Part shown: positions 6,429 to 15,228 of the stretch, one piece after another | Position numbering within the stretch: position 1 is the stretch's first letter | Layout of the letters: every line of letters starts with the position of its first letter | Source of the DNA: Candidatus Gastranaerophilales bacterium | GTDB lineage: Bacteria; Cyanobacteriota; Vampirovibrionia; Gastranaerophilales; Gastranaerophilaceae | Reading direction: 5' to 3' | Length of the DNA stretch: 32,131 bases | Assembly (NCBI GenBank): GCA_947589705.1 | Contig: CANQCO010000013.1 | Span: 1-32,131 of the forward strand | Notes under the pieces: model-generated | Database searches by the model: none | The model's input: the letters and a program-made list of their open reading frames with translations, nothing else | Told to the model about the DNA's origin: nothing | Made by a program: the position numbers and the translations under genes

Positions 6429-9374
6429 TTAAATTACTTCTCCCGCTCTATCTTGCGAATATTGCGTTTGAGTTTTTTTATCCCTTTGATGTTCTTGCTC
6501 ACTCAGTTCTTCCTGATACTTTTGCAATTCATTAAGGACATAAAGCAGTTTTGCATTGTCTTCCGGTACTTTAATAATTAGTGCTCTTGGAGAATGGCCT
6601 TTTCTAAAGTATTTATTGTTGTATTCAATGTCGGGTTCTTTTGTAGCTTGTGTTCTGATGTCTTTTGCACTCGGTATCGGAACTCCGGTTTCTTCTGATT
6701 GTTTGAATTCTTTGCTAAATAGCGGATGTACACCATCAACATATATTGAAATCTCATTCTTTTTTGGATTAAAAATATATTCGCTGCCGTACTGAATCTT
6801 ATTGCTTCTAGCAAGTATCAAAAATATTGCCATAAATTTTTCAAAACAATCTTCTGTATGTGTAATGTCTTGATATGACTTTATGTAACTTTCAAGACTT
6901 TGGTTTAGTGTTTGTATTTCTTTTCCACCTTTAAAGTCTTTACTGAAATTTGATACCTGATACAAAATATCCATTCCGCACATAGCAATAGCAATGTTAT
7001 TAACACATCTTAAGTCAAGATTCGAGTTGTTTTTTAGTACAATTTTTGTGTTATTATCTAACATTTTCAGAATAGTGTCTTTATCTGGATACCATTTCAG
7101 TATTTTAGGCAGAAGACAAGAAAGGTACTTTTCTCTGATTTGATTAATTTTACTTGCTTCTTCAGGGCTGAAATCCTTTTTATAAAATTCGGTATACATT
7201 AGCCTTGTTGCAGTTTGCGGATTGTGATGAGCCCTATCATTGCTTGCAAAATTCAACGTTGCATTAACTGCACGAACATCCTGTTCTTTGCCATAACCTG
7301 TCATTCTTTTTCTAGAATTTCTGTCATACACGGCTTTTGTAGTAGGCTCAAAGTTTTTGCGCATGTATCCTTCTACTTCGGCATATAAAATAGGAATATT
7401 TTTGTAGTATTCCATATTGTGCAATAGATTCATTGCGGTGTCATTTCCGCTACTTAAAAACCTTGTATTGAATCCAAATAAATAAGCTATAGTAATTAAC
7501 AAATTGCTTTTACCACTTGCTGCTTCACCGTACATGAAGTTTACGGGGAATCCCATTGTTTTACTAAAAATAATATCTACGAATGGACTCATAATAGCAG
7601 TACCCAAAGTTAAAAGCGGCTCAACCTTATTACCGTATGTGCGAATTGTGTTAACAAATACACACTTTGCAACAAGTTCTTCTATTGAGGTTGATGTTGC
7701 AGAAAACTCTTTTATAAGCTCATCATTCTTGTTTTGTTCAACAAATTCTGAATAAGATATTTCAGGAATATAAAGTTCGGGAGCATACATATCCCTATCG
7801 GTTTTTAACGTAAATGAGTTATTGTAATCAAGTTGAATTATGCCTTTTGAATTTGCCATTGGGGTTAATATATTTCCGTTTTTTAAATCAACCGCTGCAT
7901 TTTTATATATCCAAAAAGGATTGTCATTATGAAATATTAAAGAAGGATTTTTGAAAATATTCAGTTCTTCCGGTATATTGCTTAATTCATCAAGCAGAAT
8001 ATTTTTAAGTTCAGTATCTTTTAAGCAATGCAGATGAATCCCGCCTTCTTTTAATACATCGTGCAGATTTTTTAAATCCAATAATTCTTTTTGAGATAAA
8101 ATTATCGGCTTTGTTGTTTTGTTTCCAATATTTGTAACAATTTCCAATTGATATTCCTGATGATTTTCAAAACTATAAGTATTCAGTACAACCGTTTTTG
8201 TTACATTTAAAGTAAAGTTTGATTTCTTCACAAATGTTAATTTACCAGGACCTGCATCTGAATTTGGGTCATATTTTACATAGTAATAACAACCTTTATA
8301 AGGATATATTCCCCTTTCAAAGAACTCCATTATTGCCTTATGTTCTGGTTTTACATCAACTGTAATTGGCATATCAAGCTTAATGTTTGTTCTTCTAAGA
8401 TATAATTTTAAAATAGAATTTGGCGAGAGTTTAATACTATCTTCCACAATATTTTCAGAGATTCCGTGTTCTTGAATATATTTATGTAAATCTGTAAAAT
8501 CATTGATATAACAACGAATTCCATTTAGTTTACCTAGATTGAGGGTATGAAATACTAACGGAATTTCCTGTTCTATTTTTTGTGCAGCCTTTTTCCCAGG
8601 AATATCATTATCCATGCATATTATTATTTTTTCGAATTTACTCAGATATTCAATATGAGGTTTAAGTACTTTTGCAGTATTACCTTCTCCATTAGAATTC
8701 GTCAATATCTGGTAGGAATCTTGTAAGTTAAACTTTTTTAAATAATCATAAGCAGCATAGCCATCCTTATACCCAGCACAGATTAAAGCATTTTTCGGAT
8801 TTTCAGGATTATTTATTTTTGATAAACACTTTTCAGGATTATCCGCATACCCTTTTGTTTTAGTTAAAAATTTAAATTTTCCCTTATTATTCTCAGGAAC
8901 ACGGATTTCGTAACCTGTAATAGTGCCGTCAAGCGCAGTCATTGGTAACATATAAACGTCATTTTCTTTATCATATCCAATAGAACACTCTTTTATAGTT
9001 TCATCAGTTATACCGATATTTTCTTTTACAAGTTTTAATCTATCTTTATTTTTAAGTAAATCAGCATTGTAGTTTTTGAAATTATTTTTATCATACTTAG
9101 CATTATTTACTTTTTGGTATATTTCTTTTTTGACTTTTTGGGAATCAACAATTTCCTGTGCTAATCGTTTTCCGTGCTCATTATCAACACAAGCCCCACA
9201 GAAGAATCCCTTTGTAGGATTGAAATGTAGATTATCACCTTTTGTGTCTCCGCCTTCTGCTCTACAATATCCGCAGGGCCCTTGATATTGATTTGTACCT
9301 GTCTTTTTGAGAGGGTACCCATTGGCCCTCTCAACCTCATCGATTGTAAATTCTCCGTTACTATAGTAATTCAT
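6429..9374 (-). CDS. Primase-helicase: zinc finger, Toprim and DUF927-like ATPase
   Basis: A 981-aa replication protein of the element. A four-cysteine zinc ribbon (C34, C37, C59, C62) resembles the CHC2 finger of DnaG-type primases. A Toprim domain spans about residues 195-275; the DxD motif is clear (ICMDNDIPGKK, near 254), but the first acidic motif is altered (CAGYKDG where EG is expected). The C-terminal half is a DUF927-like helicase with Walker A GEAASGKS at about 616-623, a Walker B-like ILYAEVEGY, and LNFASND as a sensor-type motif. Such fusions initiate replication in phages, plasmids and satellites. GGAG precedes the ATG by 6 nt. It overlaps the upstream gene by 14 bp, so the two are co-transcribed. 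Confidence 0.85.
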   Translation of the reverse strand: MNYYSNGEFTIDEVERANGYPLKKTGTNQYQGPCGYCRAEGGDTKGDNLHFNPTKGFFCGACVDNEHGKRLAQEIVDSQKVKKEIYQKVNNAKYDKNNFKNYNADLLKNKDRLKLVKENIGITDETIKECSIGYDKENDVYMLPMTALDGTITGYEIRVPENNKGKFKFLTKTKGYADNPEKCLSKINNPENPKNALICAGYKDGYAAYDYLKKFNLQDSYQILTNSNGEGNTAKVLKPHIEYLSKFEKIIICMDNDIPGKKAAQKIEQEIPLVFHTLNLGKLNGIRCYINDFTDLHKYIQEHGISENIVEDSIKLSPNSILKLYLRRTNIKLDMPITVDVKPEHKAIMEFFERGIYPYKGCYYYVKYDPNSDAGPGKLTFVKKSNFTLNVTKTVVLNTYSFENHQEYQLEIVTNIGNKTTKPIILSQKELLDLKNLHDVLKEGGIHLHCLKDTELKNILLDELSNIPEELNIFKNPSLIFHNDNPFWIYKNAAVDLKNGNILTPMANSKGIIQLDYNNSFTLKTDRDMYAPELYIPEISYSEFVEQNKNDELIKEFSATSTSIEELVAKCVFVNTIRTYGNKVEPLLTLGTAIMSPFVDIIFSKTMGFPVNFMYGEAASGKSNLLITIAYLFGFNTRFLSSGNDTAMNLLHNMEYYKNIPILYAEVEGYMRKNFEPTTKAVYDRNSRKRMTGYGKEQDVRAVNATLNFASNDRAHHNPQTATRLMYTEFYKKDFSPEEASKINQIREKYLSCLLPKILKWYPDKDTILKMLDNNTKIVLKNNSNLDLRCVNNIAIAMCGMDILYQVSNFSKDFKGGKEIQTLNQSLESYIKSYQDITHTEDCFEKFMAIFLILARSNKIQYGSEYIFNPKKNEISIYVDGVHPLFSKEFKQSEETGVPIPSAKDIRTQATKEPDIEYNNKYFRKGHSPRALIIKVPEDNAKLLYVLNELQKYQEELSEQEHQRDKKTQTQYSQDRAGEVI

Positions 9375-9756
9375 TATTATCTCCTTCTGATTTTTCTAAT
9401 TCATCTTCCAATCTTGCTTCTAAATATTCACCAAAATCCTTGTAATCCGAGTACTGTTTTACCATCTCTGCTTCAAGTTCTATTGCGTGTGTATCGTTAT
9501 AATTGCTAGTAGGTCTTGAACAACACGCAATTTCATGAATTTCCGGGTTAAAAATTAATGTTCCATACTCTAGGTTTAAGTCCTTGACATTTTCTAAACC
9601 CTTTTTGCAAATTACTTTTTCTAATTCTTCTAGTGCTTCTTGTCTGCAATACGGGCAACTGAAATACACAAGATTGTTGTAAATGTCTACCCTAGGTTGT
9701 TGGTCTAAAAAATCTACCAAATTTTCTGTAGTTAACACATTTCTAAACTTAGCCAT
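9361..9756 (-). CDS. Hypothetical protein with paired cysteines, in operon with the primase
   Basis: I do not recognise this 131-aa protein. It has CPYC at about residue 34, further cysteines at ICKK and ACCS, and an acidic C-terminal helix rich in Glu. The cysteines could bind zinc. It has a strong ribosome site (AAAGGAG, 6 nt before the ATG) and its 3' end overlaps the primase start by 14 bp, so a role in replication or its control is likely. Confidence 0.7.
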   Translation of the reverse strand: MAKFRNVLTTENLVDFLDQQPRVDIYNNLVYFSCPYCRQEALEELEKVICKKGLENVKDLNLEYGTLIFNPEIHEIACCSRPTSNYNDTHAIELEAEMVKQYSDYKDFGEYLEARLEDELEKSEGDNNELL

Positions 9757-9789
9757 AATTTTCTCCTTTCTTTTGGCATCGCTACTAAC

Positions 9790-9805
9790 TCGTAAAATTT
9801 TACGA
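9790..9805. promoter_or_regulatory. 16-bp palindrome, candidate operator
   Basis: TCGTAAAATTTTACGA is perfectly palindromic and lies 34 bp upstream of the ATG of the 131-aa gene that leads the primase operon. It shares the TTACG element with the array at 6243-6427, so one regulator may bind both. Confidence 0.45.
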
Positions 9806-9858
9806 ACATCTCTTTATACAAATTTCAATGTGAGGAATCTGTGCTTGAACTCGTGATT

Positions 9859-10251
9859 TTATTTCCACGAGGTTATAACATAATCTGCAGGGATAACTGA
9901 AAGATTTATTCTATACCCAAATTCCTCTTTTATGATAATGTCTTCTTTGATACCAGCTTTTCTGAAAGCTTTACGAATTTCATAAATAATATGCCTTTCA
10001 TACTCAGTTGCAGTTCCGCTTTCTTTATCGATAGGGCATACAATATGAGCTTTGTATACATTTTCTGCGAGTTTCCAAAGAACTTCATATGGAGTAAGCG
10101 TTAAAGGGACTTCTATTCCTTTGTAAATGCACACTCTAACATTCTCTGTCCACCGCAAGTACAAAGCTTTCTTAATTACATACTCCATGCCAAAGACATC
10201 AATCTCATGTTCTGTTCTGCTACATTCTAAAATACCGATTTTGTATCTCAT
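9859..10251 (-). CDS. Stand-alone PhoB/OmpR-type winged-helix regulator
   Basis: The chosen start is ATG 10251, preceded by AGAAAGGA with a 7-nt gap; the frame continues upstream to 10347 without support. The 130-aa protein matches the C-terminal DNA-binding domain of OmpR/PhoB regulators: the VCIYKGIEVPLTLTPYEVLWKLAE stretch for the entry sheet and helix 1, then YERHIIYEIRKAFRKAG as recognition helix, and IIKEEFGYRINL for the beta wing. There is no receiver domain, so it is not a normal response regulator. It probably controls element genes such as the primase operon 100 bp downstream. Confidence 0.65.
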   Translation of the reverse strand: MRYKIGILECSRTEHEIDVFGMEYVIKKALYLRWTENVRVCIYKGIEVPLTLTPYEVLWKLAENVYKAHIVCPIDKESGTATEYERHIIYEIRKAFRKAGIKEDIIIKEEFGYRINLSVIPADYVITSWK

Positions 10252-10592
10252 AAAATTTTCCTTTCTGGTGTTTGCCACCATTTCTATGGTAACGAGATCT
10301 AGCCAACCGTGCACGCATGATCTAATGTACAAAAGGATTTCAAGCAAAATTGATCCAAGATTAAAGTTTCACACCCAGAAAAATTTTGATTATAAATATT
10401 TTGAAACAATATAATATTCGGTCTTTGCACTTAGTTTTAACAGAAATTCCTACTTTTAAAAAAGGGCGCCGAAACTAAAAGAAAGAGAGGTTTTGGCACA
10501 CTTATTGAAAAATAACCGTACATAATTATTTAAAATGAATAAATTGGTATATTTTAGACAAAGTAAACGAATAAATAACAAATATAAAACAA

Positions 10593-10618
10593 TATACGCT
10601 TATATTTATAAGCGTATA
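10593..10618. promoter_or_regulatory. 26-bp perfect palindrome
   Basis: Arms of 12 bp (TATACGCTTATA and TATAAGCGTATA) flank a TT centre. It may be an operator. It overlaps the first copy of the 31-bp repeat described next. Confidence 0.5.
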
Positions 10619-10629
10619 ACTAGCTGATT
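10599..10629 (+). repeat. 31-bp repeat, copy 1
   Basis: CTTATATTTATA, six variable bases (AGCGTA), then TAACTAGCTGATT. The two outer blocks are identical in copy 2 (14785-14815); only the central six bases differ. Confidence 0.65.
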
Positions 10630-10767
10630 CTTTGGTTCATGGTGTCCTCATATTCCTATGTCCGGATTTGGCATATTCTTAGTTTAAACTGCTTATATAA
10701 ATAAAATAACACTAAGAAACGCTAACTTGTTTATGCTATATTGGAGAAAATATCAGGAGTAATTGCA

Positions 10768-12612
10768 ATGATTAATTATGTAAAAGATTTAAAAATATCA
10801 CAAATATTTTCAATTGATGATAAAACAATGTACCAAATCCCAAAGTATCAAAGGAAATATACATGGGGGCAAAATGAATGGAATTTACTCTTTAACGATA
10901 TTATTGAAAATAACGATGGTTATTTCCTTGGATCCTCAATAACAGTAAGTACAAATAATAATTTATTAGGTAATAGAGTTGCTGAAGTTATAGATGGTCA
11001 ACAAAGATTAACAACTTTGTCTATTGCGTTTGCTGCCCTTTACTCTAAAATTGCAGAATTTAAACAAGACTTGAATGAAGATGAACTCAATGATTTAATC
11101 AATATTAAAAAAGCATTAGCGATTAAAAATGAGGATAGTAAATATATCCCAAGGTTAGAATTACAAATACAAGATTATAATAGAAATGATTATAATTCAC
11201 TTTTATTTGAATGTAATATAATTGATTCCAACATAAAAAAGAAACCAAATGCCGGGAATAGAAAAATTTATAAAGCATTTAGATTTTTTGATAAACTAAT
11301 AACCAATTTTTTGAATAATGATGAATTTGAAGATAATAATTTAAAATCAAATAATACAGTTACAACTTTATTTAATTTGGTTAACAGATTTAAGAATGCA
11401 ATTATTGTTTTTATACAGGTCGATTCACATCAAGATGCATACATGCTATTTGAATCACTTAATAATAGGGGTGTCCCATTAACTGCTATAGATTTAATGC
11501 AAAATTTGCTGATATCAATTTCTGACAAGGATAACAAATCTGAAGATTGTTACAATAATTGGATTGAAATAAAAAATAACATAAGTGACGAATATTCAAT
11601 TCAAGAAAGATTTTTTAGGCAATATTACAATGCCTTCAGAGAGGAACTAAATAAACCGTTTATGAATGATAATCAGTCAAAAATGTTTCCTCTTGCATAC
11701 TTAGCAACCAAAACAACATTGATGAATATTTATCAAAAATTAATTGAAAGAGATTACGAGAAATTTATTGAAGATATGATGCAAGCATCAAAAGTTTATG
11801 CTGAATTGATTAATAATACTGATGAGAAGCCCTCTTATGCAAATAATTTGCTTGACTTATCAAGAATTCAAGGGGCGCCATCATATTTGCTATTATTATA
11901 TTTATTTTTAGAAAAAGAAAATTTATCTTGGGAAATATCCTTTGAAGAAGAAATTAAAAAGATTATAGATTTATTAACTTTGTTCTTCGTTAGAAGAAAC
12001 CTTACCGATATACCAAATACTCGTAGTTTAACAACATTATTTATGAACATTATAGATAATATAAAAAATCAAAAAAATCTAAGAATTTATGATGTCATAC
12101 GAAATAAATTGATAGAAGTTTCCGCATCTGATGAAGACTTTTTAAATAAATTACAAGATTCAATATATGACATTAATAAAGACGCTGCAAGATATATATT
12201 ATGTTCATTAGAAACAAAACATCAAACAAAAGAAATTTATACTGATTTGTGGCAAAGAGATGAACATAATAATTATGTATGGACTATTGAACATATATTC
12301 CCAGAAGGTGAAAATATTCCAAAAACATGGGTAGATATGATTGCCGACGGCGACATAAATAAAGCAAATGAATATAGAGACTTATATGTTCACACTGTAG
12401 GCAATTTAACTGTGTCGGGTTACAATTCATCGTTGAGCAATAAATCATTTGGAGATAAGAAGAATCGACAAAAAGATGGGAAATATGTTGGTTATAAAAA
12501 TGGTTTATATTTAAATGAAGATGTTGTAATTCAAGATAAGTGGACTATTGATTTGATTAAACAAAGAACAAAAAAATTATCTAATGAAGCTTTAGAATTA
12601 TTTAAGTTTTAA
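10768..12612 (+). CDS. GmrSD-like DUF262/DUF1524 nuclease (type IV restriction-like)
   Basis: The chosen start is ATG 10768, preceded by AGGAG with an 8-nt gap; the frame could begin at TTG 10741. The N-terminal DUF262 domain has YQIPKYQRKYTWGQNEW and the NTP-binding/hydrolysis motif D76-GQQR (VIDGQQRLTTL). The C-terminal DUF1524 domain is an HNH-type nuclease: TIEHIFPEG with H509, followed by GNLTVSGYNSSLSNKSF and a K-rich DKKNRQ. This is the fused GmrS-GmrD arrangement, 614 aa. Relatives such as GmrSD attack glucosylated phage DNA, and other DUF262 proteins act on other modifications; the target here is not known. The AbiH-like gene follows after 22 bp. Confidence 0.85.
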   Translation: MINYVKDLKISQIFSIDDKTMYQIPKYQRKYTWGQNEWNLLFNDIIENNDGYFLGSSITVSTNNNLLGNRVAEVIDGQQRLTTLSIAFAALYSKIAEFKQDLNEDELNDLINIKKALAIKNEDSKYIPRLELQIQDYNRNDYNSLLFECNIIDSNIKKKPNAGNRKIYKAFRFFDKLITNFLNNDEFEDNNLKSNNTVTTLFNLVNRFKNAIIVFIQVDSHQDAYMLFESLNNRGVPLTAIDLMQNLLISISDKDNKSEDCYNNWIEIKNNISDEYSIQERFFRQYYNAFREELNKPFMNDNQSKMFPLAYLATKTTLMNIYQKLIERDYEKFIEDMMQASKVYAELINNTDEKPSYANNLLDLSRIQGAPSYLLLLYLFLEKENLSWEISFEEEIKKIIDLLTLFFVRRNLTDIPNTRSLTTLFMNIIDNIKNQKNLRIYDVIRNKLIEVSASDEDFLNKLQDSIYDINKDAARYILCSLETKHQTKEIYTDLWQRDEHNNYVWTIEHIFPEGENIPKTWVDMIADGDINKANEYRDLYVHTVGNLTVSGYNSSLSNKSFGDKKNRQKDGKYVGYKNGLYLNEDVVIQDKWTIDLIKQRTKKLSNEALELFKF

Positions 12613-12634
12613 GTAGTAGCTATGGTGGTGTACT

Positions 12635-13750
12635 ATGAATATTTTAATTATAGGAAATGGATTTGATTTAGCACACGGTTTAAAAACCAAATATAATGAT
12701 TTCTTAGATTATTGTAGAAATCAATATTACAATCGTTGTCTTACTTATATGCCAACAAATGTATTTTTTACAAATATGTGGATTAGGCATTTTATAAATA
12801 TTCATAATTGTAAGGGTGAAAACTGGATTGATTTAGAACAAGAAATTTATAATATTTTAATACATACAACAAATCTTCCTATTATTAAAAACAAAGACTG
12901 TCATCAAATATTTACCATAAATTTTAAAGATGATTCTTTTAATTTTTATAATATCAATCATTATCTAAGCGAACCTTTTGCTAAAGGTTTTCTTGAAACA
13001 GGGTATACTCGTTGTGATGAGCATAATAATATAAATTATCAAATCTACTTTGCTTCATCACGAGGTTTCATTGATTATTTATATGAACAGTTAAGAGAAT
13101 TTACAAAAATATTTCAAGAATATTTAATAAGTGAAGTGTTGTCAAAGTTAGATAATGTACATAAATATCAATTATCACTAAAAGCAATTGGAGTAAATAA
13201 AGGTGATAAAGATGTACATGTATTAAGTTTTAACTATACTGATACGTGCAAAAGATTATACGACCAGAAATTTAATACTTATTGTGATATGAATATTAAA
13301 CCTGTTTATGTTCATGGTGAAGTTAGCACTAATAATGAATGTAATCTTGTATTAGGTACTCGTACAATTGACCACTTTAATGGTTTAATTTCTGCAGATT
13401 TTAATGTCTTTCAAAAACATAACCAAAGACATAAATATGGAACAATAGAACCATACCAAGATTTGTTAAGGAAAATCAAAAAAACTAAATCAACACCAAT
13501 TTTTCACATAATAGGTCATTCTCTTGATAGTTCAGATCATAACATTTTAAAGCATATTCTTCGCGCTAATAATGATTCAATAATTTATATTTACTATTTT
13601 GATGAATCTAATCAAGAAAAATTAATGCATAATATTAATGAAATAATCGGAGAAGAAGAAGTTATGGAAAAAGTCCGATTTATATACCAACACGACGAAA
13701 AACGAGGAATTTTAAGACCACAAAAGGAATCTAATTTAGTTAAAACTTAG
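12635..13750 (+). CDS. AbiH-family abortive infection protein
   Basis: The start MNILIIGNGFDLAHGLKTKY followed by NDFLDYC is the AbiH signature (GNGFDL-x2-GL-x-T-x-Y-x2-F), a nucleotide-binding-like beta-turn. The C-terminal motif HIIGHSLDSSDHNIL is also conserved in the family. The middle contains VLSFNYTDTCKRLY, as in AbiH. 371 aa is the usual length. AbiH was described as a lactococcal abortive-infection protein; its molecular action is not established. It follows the GmrSD-like gene by 22 bp and probably shares its promoter. Confidence 0.85.
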   Translation: MNILIIGNGFDLAHGLKTKYNDFLDYCRNQYYNRCLTYMPTNVFFTNMWIRHFINIHNCKGENWIDLEQEIYNILIHTTNLPIIKNKDCHQIFTINFKDDSFNFYNINHYLSEPFAKGFLETGYTRCDEHNNINYQIYFASSRGFIDYLYEQLREFTKIFQEYLISEVLSKLDNVHKYQLSLKAIGVNKGDKDVHVLSFNYTDTCKRLYDQKFNTYCDMNIKPVYVHGEVSTNNECNLVLGTRTIDHFNGLISADFNVFQKHNQRHKYGTIEPYQDLLRKIKKTKSTPIFHIIGHSLDSSDHNILKHILRANNDSIIYIYYFDESNQEKLMHNINEIIGEEEVMEKVRFIYQHDEKRGILRPQKESNLVKT

Positions 13751-13848
13751 TTTTTATGTCTTAACATATTCCGAAGTTAAAACTATTAATTCAGAATTTT
13801 ATTATCAGAAGAAGAATGTACAAATTATTCTATTTAAACAATACAGGA

Positions 13849-13953
13849 ATGAGTTATAATTGTTTGAAAAATAAACAGGATACCAAAGATGGTCATTTTG
13901 TTCCTAAATTTTATCTTAAAAGTTTTTTAGATAAAAATAATAGTTTATATTAA
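13849..13953 (+). pseudogene. N-terminal fragment of a DUF4238-like protein
   Basis: A 34-codon frame reads MSYNCLKNKQDTKDGHFVPK followed by FYLKSFLDKNNSLY and a stop. The H-[FY]-VPxFYL-x2-F motif is the start of DUF4238 proteins, which are normally some 250-350 aa and often sit in defence islands. The remainder is missing and I could not find it in another frame, so this looks like a gene remnant left after a deletion or cassette exchange. Confidence 0.5.
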
Positions 13954-14001
13954 CAAAAAAAATACAAATTGTTATAAATTTGGAAACTACAATTGGAAGC
14001 A

Positions 14002-14619
14002 TTATAACAATAGAAGTTTATTAAGCTCGGCTATTATTTGTGGAAAATATTTTCTCAAAATACTGTCTGCTTTTTGTGCAGCATCTAATTTACTTATAAA
14101 AGATTTATTCGGATTTTGCAATGTTTGTCCGGCTTCGATAAAATAAATTGCATCCTTCAGCTCTGAGTAATAATGTTGCTCCTCTGGGGTGAGAAATACT
14201 TTCGCACTCATTTGTTCAATAGTATTTTTAGTATGTTCATAAATTATTTTTACATATTCATCCGCTTGGCTGTTTTGTGTTTTGAAAGATTTATCTTGGC
14301 TATTGTAGTCACTAGATTGATTATAATCTTGCTCATTGTATTGTATCGGATTTGTTAATCCGCTTTGAAAAGAATTATTATATTGAGTTTGATAAACTTG
14401 AGGTTGCTGTATGTATGTTCGGTTTAGTGGTGTAACATACTGGCTTGGCATTTTATTTTGAATAATACCGCAAGCTGCTTGATGATATATTTTTGCTGTT
14501 TCAAGTTCCAGGTTATTATTAATTCTTTGTTGTTCAATTTGATGACGCTGAGCATTAAGCATTTTTTCGTTTTCAATTTTTTCTAGTTCAATCTGTAATC
14601 TATTTTTTGGTCTATTCAT
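14002..14619 (-). CDS. Hypothetical protein with coiled coil and Gln/Asn-rich middle
   Basis: No family recognised. Residues 1-50 are a charged, Gln-rich helix likely to form a coiled coil. Residues 60-120 are low in complexity and rich in Gln, Asn, Tyr and Ser (QQPQVYQTQYNNSFQSG). The C-terminal ~90 residues are helical, with LTPEEQHYYSELKDAIYFIE. 205 aa, with no signal peptide or membrane segment. AAAGG lies close to the ATG. The Tyr/Gln-rich middle suggests a disordered linker between two helical parts. It is alone on its strand, downstream of the defence genes. Confidence 0.7.
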   Translation of the reverse strand: MNRPKNRLQIELEKIENEKMLNAQRHQIEQQRINNNLELETAKIYHQAACGIIQNKMPSQYVTPLNRTYIQQPQVYQTQYNNSFQSGLTNPIQYNEQDYNQSSDYNSQDKSFKTQNSQADEYVKIIYEHTKNTIEQMSAKVFLTPEEQHYYSELKDAIYFIEAGQTLQNPNKSFISKLDAAQKADSILRKYFPQIIAELNKLLLL

Positions 14620-14784
14620 ATCCTTTACCTGCTTATTTGTAATTAGTGTCCTTTCTACATTTATTATTTACTATGTGCACATGACTTTCAACCCCATCTA
14701 TAAAATTTGTAAAGCAGATATAACAATAATTGGCAGATTTTTGGTGCGCTAAAACGCAATATAATTAAATTAAAATCGATATTA

Positions 14785-14815
14785 CTTATATTTATATATG
14801 CGTAACTAGCTGATT
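14785..14815 (+). repeat. 31-bp repeat, copy 2
   Basis: Same outer blocks as copy 1 (CTTATATTTATA and TAACTAGCTGATT) and same orientation, with centre TATGCG instead of AGCGTA. The two copies enclose 4.2 kb carrying the GmrSD-like, AbiH-like, DUF4238-fragment and Gln/Asn-rich genes. Confidence 0.65.
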
Positions 14816-14849
14816 TATGGGAATATATTTACGGTATCTTACTTTTATT

Positions 14850-15065
14850 TTAATCAAAAAGCGAATGCTCAATTTTAGCGATAAGATTTGCAACTTGCTT
14901 TAATGCAAAATAATATTCTAAGTTATCCTGCATTTGTAATTCATCATCACATATACATGAATCCGAAGCTAATGCCCCTAATCTTGCTAAACACTTGACC
15001 TTTAATAAAAGGTGTCCCACTTCCCTTAGTTTTTCTTCCTGTTCTTCATTCTTAACTTCTACCAT
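14850..15065 (-). CDS. Small hypothetical helical protein
   Basis: The chosen start is ATG 15065, preceded by AAAGGAGG with a 4-nt gap; the open frame reaches 15146 without other support. The 71-aa product is acidic and helical (EEQEEKLREVGHLLLKVKCL) and has Cys residues in DSCICDD. The last part (YYFALKQVANLIAKIEHSLFD) is another amphipathic helix. No family recognised. The very strong ribosome site argues that it is translated. It is divergent from the large sigma-like gene, so a regulatory role is possible. Confidence 0.65.
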   Translation of the reverse strand: MVEVKNEEQEEKLREVGHLLLKVKCLARLGALASDSCICDDELQMQDNLEYYFALKQVANLIAKIEHSLFD

Positions 15066-15228
15066 TTTTCCTCCTTTAAAATTGCATAAAAACAATTTTA
15101 TCGAGAAAGAATTTACATATAAGCAAGCAACATAAAACATTTGCAAAAGTTAGTATTAACCACTAATCGTTGTTACAAAGAGATAAAGTATTAATTTTAT
15201 GATAGAATGAAACAAACTAGGAGTGTGA

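Larger units (their letters stand above)
10252..10767. other. 516-bp divergent intergenic region with GATC cluster and palindrome
   Basis: This stretch separates the winged-helix regulator (minus) from the GmrSD-like gene (plus). It holds three GATC sites within 60 bp (10296, 10319, 10352), GGCGCC, and the palindrome/repeat at 10593-10629. No gene is supported. It must contain promoters for both flanking genes, but none is clear enough to call. Confidence 0.5.

Noticed and set aside
9859-10347. 162-aa version of the winged-helix protein
   Set aside because: The first 32 codons have no ribosome site and cross two GATC sites and a dyad; ATG 10251 has a good one.
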